Source: an uncultured Ignavibacteria bacterium
GTDB taxonomy: Bacteria; Bacteroidota; Ignavibacteria; Kapaibacteriales; UBA2268
Reading direction: 5' to 3'
DNA: 59,264 nt
NCBI GenBank assembly: GCA_903862655.1
Contig: CAIOZA010000012.1
Span: 1 to 59,264 of the forward strand
In this document: positions 45,557 to 54,218 of the stretch, piece after piece
Numbering within the stretch: position 1 is the first letter of the stretch
Layout of the letters: every line of letters starts with the position of its first letter
Made by a program: the position numbers and the translations under genes
The notes under the pieces: generated by a model
The model's database searches: none
Told to the model about the DNA's origin: nothing
Seen by the model: the letters and a program-made list of their open reading frames with translations, nothing else

Positions 45557-45623
45557 TTCACCATCAATGCAAACCTAATTCAATCGTTTATATCCGATGT
45601 ATAAAGATTAAAATGGTAAATAA

Positions 45624-46286
45624 ATGGAATTAGTTGAATTTTGGACAATTTGTTCTTCCAATGGTATTATTCTAAGTAAGGAACAGATATTTGATCTTGA
45701 GAGATATTATAATGAGATGATATACTGGAATGAGAAAGTGAATCTAGTTTCAAAAAATGACGCAGAGAAATTTTTTGAAAAGCATATCATGCACTCACTT
45801 ACCTTACTGAAATACTATGAGATTCCACAAAGAGCCAGAATGCTGGATGTAGGTACTGGTGGTGGATTGCCTGGAATTCCATTAACAATTGCAAGACCTG
45901 ATATTTTTACGACTTTGATTGATTCCATCTCGAAGAAAATCAAAATCACTAAAATGTTCGCCCAACATACTGGAATAAGATCGATGAAAGCTGTGTGCGG
46001 AAGGGCAGAAGATTTGGCGTTAGATAAGCAACTAGTAGGCACTTTCGATTTGATTGTCAGCCGCGGAGTTTCCAAAATTGGAGTTGTGAGTGCATGGGTT
46101 TACAAATTGCTGAAACCTAATGGCGCAATTGTCTTTTATAAGGGTGGAAATCTTGATGAAGAGATTGAATCGGCTCAGGATCAGTTCAAGAAAATGTATT
46201 TTAATGAAATTGATATTGAATTACTTGGCGCACCCTGGTTTAAGGAAGATGAAAAAAAGCTTGTTATCTGTAAGTTTTTAAGATGA
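45624..46286 (+). CDS. rsmG: 16S rRNA (guanine-527-N7)-methyltransferase
   Basis: This is a 220-residue SAM-dependent methyltransferase of the RsmG/GidB family. The N-terminal segment has YWNEKVNLVS, the SAM loop is LDVGTGGGLPGIPL, and GRAEDL and VSRGVSKI follow. It methylates G527 of 16S rRNA. The stop overlaps the start of the next gene by four bases (ATGA), so the DUF4159 gene is coupled to it. Confidence 0.94.
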   Translation: MELVEFWTICSSNGIILSKEQIFDLERYYNEMIYWNEKVNLVSKNDAEKFFEKHIMHSLTLLKYYEIPQRARMLDVGTGGGLPGIPLTIARPDIFTTLIDSISKKIKITKMFAQHTGIRSMKAVCGRAEDLALDKQLVGTFDLIVSRGVSKIGVVSAWVYKLLKPNGAIVFYKGGNLDEEIESAQDQFKKMYFNEIDIELLGAPWFKEDEKKLVICKFLR

Positions 46287-46966
46287 AAATAAACAAAAAG
46301 TATATTATATTTATTTTTCTGCTTTTATTTGGATTTATGATTTCCGAAGCCCAGCAGAACAATGTCTCAAAAAGCAGGGTTAAACTCGCAAGAGTGAAGT
46401 ACAACGGCGGCGGAGACTGGTATAACGATCCATCCGGTGAAGTTAACCTGTTGAAGTATGTGGCTTCAAATACAAGCATACTTGTCGATCCGACGTATGA
46501 ATATGTTGATTTGTCGACAGACAATCTATTCCTTTATCCTTTGATTTTTCTGACAGGCCATGGGAATATAAATTTTTCTGAAGCAGAAGTAACCCGTCTC
46601 AGAGCTTATCTCGAAAATGGGGGCTTCCTTTATATTGACGATGATTATGGCTTAGATGAATTCGTTAAAAAGGAAATGAAAAAAATATTCCCTGATCAAA
46701 AATTCATTGAGTTACCTTTCGAACACGAAATATACTCAGCACATTTTAAGTTTCCTAAAGGTCTCCCGAAGATACATGCACACGACGACAGGCCTCCACA
46801 GGGCTTTGGTCTTTTCTTTGAAGGTAGATTATGCGTCTATTATACTTACGAGTCTAATCTTGGGGACGGTTGGCCCGACGCTGATGTACACAACGATAGT
46901 CCTGAAGTCAGGGAACTGTCGTTGAAGATGGGTACAAATATTATCGTTTATGCTTTAACACATTAA
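46283..46966 (+). CDS. DUF4159 domain protein
   Basis: This 227-residue exported protein has a signal peptide (about 1-24, ending SEAQ) followed by the DUF4159 pattern: LARVKYNGGGDWY, LFLYPLIFLTGHGN, LENGGFLYIDDD and a C-terminal NIIVYALTH. The fold resembles glutamine-amidotransferase-like proteins without an obvious nucleophile. Function is unknown, but this domain often accompanies BatA/VWA-type membrane proteins and DUF4175 proteins, as here. Confidence 0.85.
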   Translation: MKINKKYIIFIFLLLFGFMISEAQQNNVSKSRVKLARVKYNGGGDWYNDPSGEVNLLKYVASNTSILVDPTYEYVDLSTDNLFLYPLIFLTGHGNINFSEAEVTRLRAYLENGGFLYIDDDYGLDEFVKKEMKKIFPDQKFIELPFEHEIYSAHFKFPKGLPKIHAHDDRPPQGFGLFFEGRLCVYYTYESNLGDGWPDADVHNDSPEVRELSLKMGTNIIVYALTH

Positions 46967-46977
46967 ATCTGAGTATA

Positions 46978-49900
46978 ATGAATAGTAAAATAGCAACAAT
47001 ATTAAATAAACTCAAAAGCACTAGGAGACAGGAAACTGTTCTTCTTCTCAACTCCGGACTTTTGAACACTCTCTCAGCATCATTACTTGTACTACTGATG
47101 ATCTCAGTTGTTGAGCTTTTAGCTCATGGTGATGTCAGTTTCAGAAGTATTTTGTTTGGAATATTAATTCTCGGTTTCGGTGTTGCATTTTACTATTTCC
47201 TGATGCCTAATTTTCTAAGAGCATTAGGTTTTAAGTATAATCCAGATCTCAATTCTTTAGCAATTAGAGTTGGGAAAGTTTATCCGGATATCGAAGATAA
47301 ACTCGCAAATTCACTTCAGCTCGTCTCAGATTTAAATTTACTTAAGGGAACTTCAGGGAATTTAGCCGAAGCTTCTTTTGATAATATTTATGATAAGAGT
47401 ATTAATAAGGATTTCAATAAGATAATTGAAAAGGATAGGATCAAAAAATCACTTCTTTTCTTTCTTGCAATAGTTCCATTGACGGCAATACTTTTCATTG
47501 TTTTCAGCTCATCACTTGGTGCTTCTCTCTATAGGATTGTCCAATTCAACAAATCATTTATTCCACCGGCACCTTTTACCTTATCCATCAATAAGATTGA
47601 TAATCAGGTTCTTCGTGGTTCAAATATTAAAATAATAATCAAAGCAAGTGGTAAAATTCCTGATCTTGTTCAGATTTGCGTCCGTGAGTTGCAGCAAAAG
47701 GAATTTGATGTACTCAATCTTAAAGGCGATTCGCTTGGAAATTTCGAATATAATATAACCTCAATCAAGAAATCGGTAGTATTTTTCGCCAAATCACCAT
47801 GGATGAATACAGAAGTTAAAACAGAGATGGTGACAATCACTGTTGCTGATCTTCCCCTAGTGAGAAATTTTGCTGGCAGAGTTAATTATCCTACTTACAC
47901 AAACTTGTCCGGTAAAGATTTCAATGAGCAGAGTGGCGACATAACAGCATTGAAAGGCTCGAATGTTAATTTCTCTATTGTTGCCAATAAAGATCTGAAA
48001 TCAGCCCAGATTTATTATGTTAAATCTAAATTCAGTTCAGATTCAATTCAAACTGCTCAATCCGATACTACACTTGTAAATCTAAGCCTACAGGGTAGAA
48101 AAGCATTTGGTGGATTTAATATCAGCAATTCAGGATATTATTTCTTTAAACTTACAGATAATGATAATCTTATTAGTACAAATCCTGTTGTGTATTCAAT
48201 AGTGGCTCAAAATGACGAATGGCCTACAATCAATCTTGAAGAACCCAGAACTGATGTTCAGCTATCCGATGATGCAATTTTGCCAATAAAGGCTGGGATA
48301 AGCGATGATTACGGTTTCTCAAATTTAACACTAAATTATAGGTTGATTGAATCCAGATACGCTGATCCCGATACTAAATTCGCTACAGTTCAGATTCCAT
48401 TTCCAAAAGGTCAGACTTCACTTTCTGTGCCTTATATCTGGGATTTGAATAAAGTGAATATTTCGCCTGAAGATAAGTATGAGTTTTATCTTGAAGTGTT
48501 CGATAACGACAGAGTTTCCGGACCAAAATCTGCTAAAACGAAGATTTACACACTTCGTTTGCCTTCACTCGATGAAGTATTAAAGTCAACCGATAATATT
48601 CAGGAACAGGTTAGTAAGGACGTTCAGAAACTCGTAAAGCAGGCTGAAGAAGTCAAAAAAGATATGGAGCAAATGAACCGTGAACTCTTACAGAAACCAA
48701 AAGGAGCTCAGTTAGACTGGAAAGAAAAGAAAAAAACTGAAGATCTACTCAAGAAGCAGGATGATATAAAGAAGAAAATTGAAGATGTTCAGAAGAATTT
48801 AGATGAAATGACTAAAAAGCTAGAAGAAAACAAAGCCATTTCACCTGAGACACTAGCTAAATATATGGAACTGCAGAAACTTCTGAAGGAAGTTAGTGCG
48901 CCGGAACTGAAGAAGCTCCAGGATCAGATTCAGGAAGCTATGCAGAAAATGAGTCCTGAGGAATTGCAGAAAGCACTGAAGAATAACAAATTTGATGAGG
49001 AGCAGTTCAGGAAATCGATTGAAAGAACGATGAAGCTTTTAAAGAGGCTTCAAGCTGAACAGAAAACAGATGCAATCCAAAAGAGGACTGAGGATTTGAT
49101 AAAGAAGCAGGAAGAGCTCAATAAAAAGATGAATAATTCCAATCCTCAGGATAAAAAACAGAGGGATGAACTTGCGAAAGAGCAAAAGGAATTAGGAAAA
49201 GATCTGGAAAAACTGAACGAAGATATAAAAGATCTTGATAAATTGATGAAAGATCTCGCCAAGGATATGCCAATGAGTGAGATGGAAAAAGCAAAAGAAG
49301 ATTTGAATATGCCGGAAACTGCTCAAGAAATGGATAATGCTGAACAGGAGATGGAGAAGAGCGATTTAAATAAAGCAGATAAAAGCCAGAAGAAAGCAAC
49401 ATCCAATCTCAAAAAGTTTGCGGAATCAATGAAGCAAGTAAAGAAAAAGATGCAGGATAAAGTCGCCAAGGAAGCTATGAAGAAGATGCAGAAATCTATG
49501 GAAGATTTGCTTGAGTTATCAAAACAACAGGAGAAACTGAAACAACAATCTCAAAATACTGATTATAATTCTACCAAAATTCCTGAAATGAGCGAGAATC
49601 AATCCGACATCGAGGAAGGACTTGAAAATGTTGCTAATTCTATGATGGAATTATCTCAGAAGTCTATGGCAGTAACACCAGAAATGGGCTCTCAGATTGG
49701 TAAGGCTCTTCAACAGATGCAAAAGTCTATGCAGGAAATGGCAAACCGGAATATGCCTTCTGCGGCTCAAGCTCAACAGCAGTCAATGGCAGCAATGAAC
49801 AACGCAGCTGCTCAAATGCAAGCGATGATAAGTGCAATGCAGAACCAGGGTGGTTCTTGTGACAATCCTGGTGGATCAGGATCCGGCAAGAAAGGCACTG

Positions 49901-50466
49901 GAATGAGCTTCGGACAAAAACTTCAGCAATTGGCGCAACAACAGCAAGGAATTAATAGCGGCATGCAAAGCATGGGATCGCAAGCATCTAATAACGGACA
50001 ACTTTCTCCGGAACAGCAGGCTGAACTCGGAAGAATAGCAAACGAACAGGGAAGAGCTCAGAAAGCCTTACAGGATTTAGCGAATGAACAGAAGCAATTC
50101 GGTGGAGAGAAAAAAGCTCTCGGCAGTCTTGATAAAATCGTACAGGAAATGCAGGAAGTACTAACGGATCTACAGAGCGGAAATGTAAATCCAGAAACTA
50201 TGAAGAAGCAGGACAGGATTCTTTCCCGTCTGCTTGATGCTTCTGTTTCGATGAATGAGCGTGATTTTGAGAAGAAAAGAGAATCAACAACTGGTAAAGA
50301 GATGAACAGACAAGGACCAAGCGATGCTGAACTTGAAAAAATAAACAAGGCTAAATCTATTCAGGATATGATGAGAACTATCCAACAAGGTTATACAAAG
50401 GATTATGAGATGATAATCCGCAAGTATTTCGAGGCTTTGCAGAACCAGGGGAATTCACCGAAGTGA
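46978..50466 (+). CDS. DUF4175-family large membrane/coiled-coil protein
   Basis: This 1162-residue protein has membrane helices at about 24-48, 55-75 and 155-180, then a beta-rich extracytoplasmic region (about 190-530) as in the DUF4175 family. A long Lys/Glu/Gln/Met-rich coiled coil runs from about 545 to 980, containing KxxxELxxKM-type heptads. The C-terminal part is Gln/Gly/Ser-rich (residues about 955-1040), including GGSCDNPGGSGSGKK. Function is unknown; it may act as a membrane-anchored periplasmic scaffold. It begins 11 bp after the DUF4159 gene. The coiled coil is highly repetitive and can mislead homology searches. Confidence 0.82.
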   Translation: MNSKIATILNKLKSTRRQETVLLLNSGLLNTLSASLLVLLMISVVELLAHGDVSFRSILFGILILGFGVAFYYFLMPNFLRALGFKYNPDLNSLAIRVGKVYPDIEDKLANSLQLVSDLNLLKGTSGNLAEASFDNIYDKSINKDFNKIIEKDRIKKSLLFFLAIVPLTAILFIVFSSSLGASLYRIVQFNKSFIPPAPFTLSINKIDNQVLRGSNIKIIIKASGKIPDLVQICVRELQQKEFDVLNLKGDSLGNFEYNITSIKKSVVFFAKSPWMNTEVKTEMVTITVADLPLVRNFAGRVNYPTYTNLSGKDFNEQSGDITALKGSNVNFSIVANKDLKSAQIYYVKSKFSSDSIQTAQSDTTLVNLSLQGRKAFGGFNISNSGYYFFKLTDNDNLISTNPVVYSIVAQNDEWPTINLEEPRTDVQLSDDAILPIKAGISDDYGFSNLTLNYRLIESRYADPDTKFATVQIPFPKGQTSLSVPYIWDLNKVNISPEDKYEFYLEVFDNDRVSGPKSAKTKIYTLRLPSLDEVLKSTDNIQEQVSKDVQKLVKQAEEVKKDMEQMNRELLQKPKGAQLDWKEKKKTEDLLKKQDDIKKKIEDVQKNLDEMTKKLEENKAISPETLAKYMELQKLLKEVSAPELKKLQDQIQEAMQKMSPEELQKALKNNKFDEEQFRKSIERTMKLLKRLQAEQKTDAIQKRTEDLIKKQEELNKKMNNSNPQDKKQRDELAKEQKELGKDLEKLNEDIKDLDKLMKDLAKDMPMSEMEKAKEDLNMPETAQEMDNAEQEMEKSDLNKADKSQKKATSNLKKFAESMKQVKKKMQDKVAKEAMKKMQKSMEDLLELSKQQEKLKQQSQNTDYNSTKIPEMSENQSDIEEGLENVANSMMELSQKSMAVTPEMGSQIGKALQQMQKSMQEMANRNMPSAAQAQQQSMAAMNNAAAQMQAMISAMQNQGGSCDNPGGSGSGKKGTGMSFGQKLQQLAQQQQGINSGMQSMGSQASNNGQLSPEQQAELGRIANEQGRAQKALQDLANEQKQFGGEKKALGSLDKIVQEMQEVLTDLQSGNVNPETMKKQDRILSRLLDASVSMNERDFEKKRESTTGKEMNRQGPSDAELEKINKAKSIQDMMRTIQQGYTKDYEMIIRKYFEALQNQGNSPK

Positions 50467-50707
50467 TGAACTTTTGTGTCATTCCTGCGCATGAGACTGT
50501 GTGCAAAGTCTGATTTAGAGCTCATTCCGAACGCAGTGAAGAATCTGGATGAATATAGAATATCGAACATTGAACACCGAATAATGAAGTGAAATACAGT
50601 AAAGGAGAGCCATTAGGAACGCAGAGAGGAATCTAGTCAGCATGAATACTGGATGCGCTTCGCAGGCCTAATGACAGGCTAATTATAACAATATATTTTG
50701 ATCAGAA
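50467..50707. repeat. Dispersed TCATTCCGAAC-type repeats, intergenic
   Basis: The gap has no gene. It contains a TCATTCCGAACGCAGTGAAG word ending in AATCT at 50522-50546. A diverged inverted pair follows at about 50610-50690, with ATTAGGAACGCAGAGAGGAATCT-like sequence facing TGCGCTTCGCAGGCCTAATGACAG-like sequence. The same family recurs at 51795-51822 and 58386-58491. Confidence 0.6.
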
Positions 50708-51772
50708 TTGCATTCAATAATCATAAATTATAAATCAATTACCGCTGCAGCCTTCATTGCAATTGCTCTGATGACCGGTTGTTCCTCATTCTCCTCAACT
50801 CCCTACAAAGGAAATATTTCAGATCATTTCGATGGTGAGAAATTCCACAACACAGATTCAATCGAAAGTAAGAACTTTTTCGATCTTCTTTACTGGTTTG
50901 CTACAAGAACCGAGAGTACATGGCCCATGTATTGTTCAAGTCCCTTAGGTGAGAAACCTGTCGAAAAGATAGGGAATGGATCGCTCAGAGCCACATTCAT
51001 CGGACATGCAACAGCTCTGCTTCAATTTGATAATATTAATATTTTGACTGATCCGGTCTTGTCAGAAACCATTGGACCCGGAACGCTTCTGGATCAAAAC
51101 AGAACTCGTCCGCCAGGCATCCGATTCGAAGATCTGCCAAAGATAGATATCGTACTATTAAGCCACAATCATTATGATCACACTGATATTCAGACTCTCA
51201 AGCGACTGGCTGAGAGATTCAACCCTGTTATGCTTGTTCCTTTGGGCGAAAAAGCTCTGTTACTGGAGAATGGTTTGACTAATGTCATAGAGCTGGATTG
51301 GTGGCAGGAGACAACGCTTCTGAACAGAAAGATATCACTTGTTCCGGCTCATCATTTTACTATGCGTGGCATTGAGGACAGAAACACATCTCTCTGGGGA
51401 GGATATGTTGTCGAGACAGAGCAAGGTCCAATCTACTTTGCAGGCGACACTGGCTGGGGGGATCATTTCAGGAAAATCAATGAGAAATTCGGCAAGATCA
51501 GGCTATCACTTCTTCCGATTGGACCGGTTAATCCTCGTGGTTTTATGGCTCCTGTTCACATTGATGGTGTAGAAGCCGTCAAAGCGCATATTGTCCTCCA
51601 ATCGCAGACTTCTATGGCTATTCATCATGGGACATATCAGCAGGGGGATGATACCATGCTTGAGCCGCTGGAGGTGCTGATAAGAGAAATGAAGAAGAAT
51701 AATATTCAGAAAAGTGAATTCCGTTATCCGTTCAATGGGAAGTTTATTGATGTAGCTCCGCTTAAACCTTAG
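50708..51772 (+). CDS. MBL-fold hydrolase lipoprotein
   Basis: This is a metallo-beta-lactamase-fold protein of 354 residues. A lipoprotein signal peptide ends in LMTGC (C25). The metal site has HNHYDH (H153, H155, D157, H158), and further histidines occur in PAHHF, FAGDTGW and AIHHGTY. It resembles the NAPE-PLD/UlaG-like branch, which cleaves phosphodiester bonds in lipids or lactones. The start is TTG; no in-frame ATG keeps the signal peptide. It stands alone between repeat-rich gaps. Confidence 0.85.
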   Translation: MHSIIINYKSITAAAFIAIALMTGCSSFSSTPYKGNISDHFDGEKFHNTDSIESKNFFDLLYWFATRTESTWPMYCSSPLGEKPVEKIGNGSLRATFIGHATALLQFDNINILTDPVLSETIGPGTLLDQNRTRPPGIRFEDLPKIDIVLLSHNHYDHTDIQTLKRLAERFNPVMLVPLGEKALLLENGLTNVIELDWWQETTLLNRKISLVPAHHFTMRGIEDRNTSLWGGYVVETEQGPIYFAGDTGWGDHFRKINEKFGKIRLSLLPIGPVNPRGFMAPVHIDGVEAVKAHIVLQSQTSMAIHHGTYQQGDDTMLEPLEVLIREMKKNNIQKSEFRYPFNGKFIDVAPLKP

Positions 51773-51794
51773 CTCTTTTCAATTGAAGCAGCCA

Positions 51795-51822
51795 AGATTC
51801 CTCACTTCGTTCGGAATGACAG
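51795..51822 (-). repeat. TCATTCCGAAC-family repeat copy
   Basis: AGATTCCTCACTTCGTTCGG followed by AATGACAG is the reverse complement of the GTCATTCCGAAC...GAATCT word found at 50522 and 58386-58491. It lies just after the MBL gene stop. Confidence 0.6.
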
Positions 51823-51854
51823 AAAAATCAAAGAAGCTCAATTAACCTTAAACC

Positions 51855-52385
51855 CTAGTAGTTCGATTCATCTATCCATTTTTCTATCTGCCAGATGGCT
51901 CCGGGAGCGGCTCTAACAAGAGTCAGATTGACCCTGCCGATAACTTCATCGGAGTAGGTGGGATCGAAAATGATATTGAGTGTAAATCCGCGAGTGATGT
52001 TCATCCGGCTGGAATCTCCGATTGCTATCACAACCTGATTCCAGATCAGATTCACACTTTGAGCAGCATTGAACAAACCGAGAGTCGTCATCATGTCCTC
52101 GGCTCTACCCCAGGAAACATCGACATTCTTGTCGTAGTTGTGGTAAGTGAAAGTGAAGTTATCCGACAGAAGTTTCCCGTAAACAAGTGTATCCTTGAAA
52201 ATATAAGCATATCTGAAATTCTCGAAAACTCCGTCAATAGTCTTCTGATCGGTGAGAATGTCATGTGAACCTGTCGCCAGCTTAGGTGCAAACGGGTTTG
52301 TGCATGAATATGCAACGATTAAAGTTACTAAAATCATGATGAGAAGAGACATGTTTTTGTTATATTTTGAATGTTGATTTTTCAT
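51855..52385 (-). CDS. Putative lipoprotein, NTF2-like
   Basis: This 176-residue protein has a lipoprotein signal ending near VAYSC (C28), followed by TNPFAPKL. The remainder suggests an NTF2/SnoaL-like alpha+beta cone: helix (TIDGVFENFRYAYIFKD), then beta strands ending in IWQIEKWIDE. It resembles in layout the lipoprotein at 54219-54827, so both may descend from one family. Function unknown. A shorter start at the internal MSLL is possible. Confidence 0.65.
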   Translation of the reverse strand: MKNQHSKYNKNMSLLIMILVTLIVAYSCTNPFAPKLATGSHDILTDQKTIDGVFENFRYAYIFKDTLVYGKLLSDNFTFTYHNYDKNVDVSWGRAEDMMTTLGLFNAAQSVNLIWNQVVIAIGDSSRMNITRGFTLNIIFDPTYSDEVIGRVNLTLVRAAPGAIWQIEKWIDESNY

Positions 52386-52392
52386 TATTTTT

Positions 52393-52740
52393 AATATTTA
52401 ATCGCTACGCGATATTTTTTGCATCTTTTGCATCAATTTCATCGTGTTTTTCGTGTTTCAAATTAGCATCAGAAAAAATACAATTACACAGAGAACCACA
52501 GAGTATTTTGTATTCTCTGTGTGACTCTTGTATTCCTCTGTGAAGCTCTGTGTAATTTCTTAAATATAGTTGAGAGAACCACAGAGAAAAACAAATTACA
52601 TATTTTGCATCATTTGCATCGGAAATCTGCACTTTTTGCACTATTTTAATAAATAACGAGTTATGAAAATATTCTCTAACAGCCTTATTTTTCAATCAGC
52701 TTATTTTTATAATTGCATCATTTGCATCAATTGCATCGCG
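52393..52740. repeat. Repeat unit A, copy 1
   Basis: The unit starts AATATTTAATCGCTACGCGA, runs through GCATC repeats, then a hairpin with perfect 12-base arms AATTACACAGAG (52482-52493) and CTCTGTGTAATT (52546-52557). It ends in further GCATC repeats. It is about 348 bp long and nearly identical to copy 2 over most of its length. Confidence 0.8.
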
Positions 52741-52779
52741 TTTTTTGTTTTCTGCATCGAAGATGCTGAATTTGAATAA

Positions 52780-52848
52780 CCGCGGGTGAAACCCGTGGAG
52801 GTGAACAAAAGAACCCCACCCTAGCCCTCCCCGCGAGCGAGGAGGGAG
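52780..52848. repeat. Two foreign palindrome families inserted between unit copies
   Basis: CC(G)CGGGT-GAA-ACCCG(T)GG at 52780-52798 is a near-perfect palindrome. It is followed by a C-rich segment ending in CCCTCC (825-830 of the 52,000s) facing GGAGGG (52841-52846). Both are unlike unit A and much more GC-rich than the surroundings. Confidence 0.6.
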
Positions 52849-52964
52849 AAATACAAATTGCAATTTTTGAATTATTTGCATTGTGTTTTTCATTTTTTTT
52901 CAAGTTAGGGATTTGATATTGGTAGAAAACCGTACCCCCAAACAAAATTACATCGCAGATGTTA

Positions 52965-53303
52965 AATATTTAATCGCTACGCGATATTTTTTGCATCTTT
53001 TGCATCAATTTCATCGCGTTTTTCGTGTTTCAAATTAGCATCAGAAAAAATACAATTACACAGAGAGCCACGAAGTATTTTGTATTCTCTGTGTGACTCT
53101 TGTATTCCTCTGTGAAGCTCTGTGTAATTTCTTAAATATCGTTGAGAGAACCACAGAGAAAAACAAATTACATCATTTGCATCGTGCCTTTGCACTTTTT
53201 GCACTATTTTAATGAATAATGAGTTATGTATAATTTCTCTAACATCCTTATTTTTCATGCATCTTATTTTTGTAATTGCATATTTTGCATTAATTGCATC
53301 GCA
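52965..53303. repeat. Repeat unit A, copy 2
   Basis: The copy lies 572 bp from copy 1 and begins with the same AATATTTAATCGCTACGCGA. The 12-base hairpin arms are at 53054-53065 and 53118-53129. It differs by a few substitutions and by a 9-base loss in a GCATC run. Its 3' half keeps the GCATC, TTTTTGCACTATTTTAAT and AATTGCAT words of copy 1. Confidence 0.8.
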
Positions 53304-53313
53304 AATTTTAATT

Positions 53314-53452
53314 TTTCAAGTTATCATCAGAAAAAATACAATTACACAGAGAACCACAGAGTATTTTGTATTCTCTGTGTATCTCTTGTATTCCTCTGTG
53401 AAACTCTGTGTAATTTCTTAAATATCGTTGAGAGAACCACAGAGAAATACAA
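53314..53452. repeat. Repeat unit A, partial copy 3
   Basis: Only the central part is present, from the ATCAGAAAAAATACAATTAC word through the hairpin arms (53340-53351 and 53404-53415) to GAGAGAACCACAGAGAAATAC. The ATCGCTACGCGAT head and the GCATC tail are missing. Confidence 0.8.
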
Positions 53453-53483
53453 AAAAGCATCAGACATATCTTTTTCCCAGATC

Positions 53484-53546
53484 GCTCCGATGGAGCTATG
53501 ATCATTTTATTAATTTTTTTCTACACACAGTTCGCTACTACGTAGC
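53484..53546. repeat. Paired short palindromes
   Basis: GCTCC-GAT-GGAGC (53484-53496) and GCTAC-TAC-GTAGC (53534-53546) have the same form, a 5-bp stem with a 3-base loop, as ATCGC-TAC-GCGAT at the head of unit A copies. They suggest a family of short mobile or structural palindromes. Confidence 0.6.
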
Positions 53547-53668
53547 TGAATATCACCCGATGAAATATGCGAAATAGAATCGAATATTTCAAAGAAACGG
53601 TTTAAAAATAATATTAAAAAGAAATATATATTATATTCCAAAAATCCAGTTAGGGATTCATGAAATTT

Positions 53669-54175
53669 CTATTCTTTAGCCTTGTAAATATGACATGTGT
53701 CTTTCAGCATTTCCTTTGATAAATCATATCTTTGGGTTTCGTTCAGCATGTTGAAACTGCGGTTCATCAAGCCAAGACCCTGATCATATCCAATCAATGT
53801 TGTCGCTGCAAAATTGATTGTTTCGAGTATTAATTCTCTAAGGTGAACACATCCGTCGCTTCCGCCGATCCGATGCGTAACTTCTTTCACGATGCCGCGT
53901 TCAATCTTCAGACCGATTAACATTGCGGCTTTGATGGAAACGATAGGACACTGACCATGCGGATTGTTCGCAAATTCGCTCTTGGCATGGACAATCAGCT
54001 TTGACTGCGGTTCGATGTGCATATTGAACCGTATCAAATGATAGGGATCCAACAAAGTTGCTTCGAGCATGAGATTCCCGTTCTCCAGCTCGAATGCTTC
54101 AATTCCGATGTCGCGCTTCGACACCAGATGTTTTACAGGAATTCTATCCAAATCCGATATGTTATTTGTATTCAT
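53669..54175 (-). CDS. DUF2889-like protein
   Basis: This is a 168-residue cytoplasmic protein with the GGSDGCVHLREL motif and the preceding ATLLDPYHL and RFNMHIEPQS segments typical of DUF2889 proteins. Function is unknown. It has no signal peptide. It lies 43 bp after the lipoprotein gene in the same direction and could be the last gene of a three-gene unit that begins with the GlcD-like oxidase. Confidence 0.65.
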   Translation of the reverse strand: MNTNNISDLDRIPVKHLVSKRDIGIEAFELENGNLMLEATLLDPYHLIRFNMHIEPQSKLIVHAKSEFANNPHGQCPIVSIKAAMLIGLKIERGIVKEVTHRIGGSDGCVHLRELILETINFAATTLIGYDQGLGLMNRSFNMLNETQRYDLSKEMLKDTCHIYKAKE

Positions 54176-54218
54176 GTTTTTTGTAATTCTAAAGTTATAA
54201 ATGTTCGGCTTTATAATG

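Larger units (their letters stand above)
52386..53668. other. Repeat island, no convincing gene
   Basis: This is a 1.28-kb stretch dominated by repeats: three copies of a CACAGAG/CTCTGTG hairpin unit, GCATC runs with 9-nt period, and several 5-bp-stem palindromes. Frames of 65-96 codons cross it on both strands, but they are translations of the repeats themselves (near-identical Asp/Ala/Asn and Cys-rich peptides), so I do not call them genes. The last 100 bp before the DUF2889 stop (about 53560-53668) show nothing. Confidence 0.75.

Noticed and set aside
52393-53452. Repeat units considered as a CRISPR array
   Set aside because: Units are about 340 bp with uneven spacing, and no short identical repeats with unique spacers are present. 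No cas genes are nearby.
52405-53505. Several 65-96 codon frames on both strands of the repeat island, including two nearly identical Cys/Asn-rich peptides
   Set aside because: They are translations of the repeat units themselves. Their similarity follows the DNA repeats, the third copy is truncated in mid-frame, and no consistent ribosome-binding sites or third-base bias are seen.
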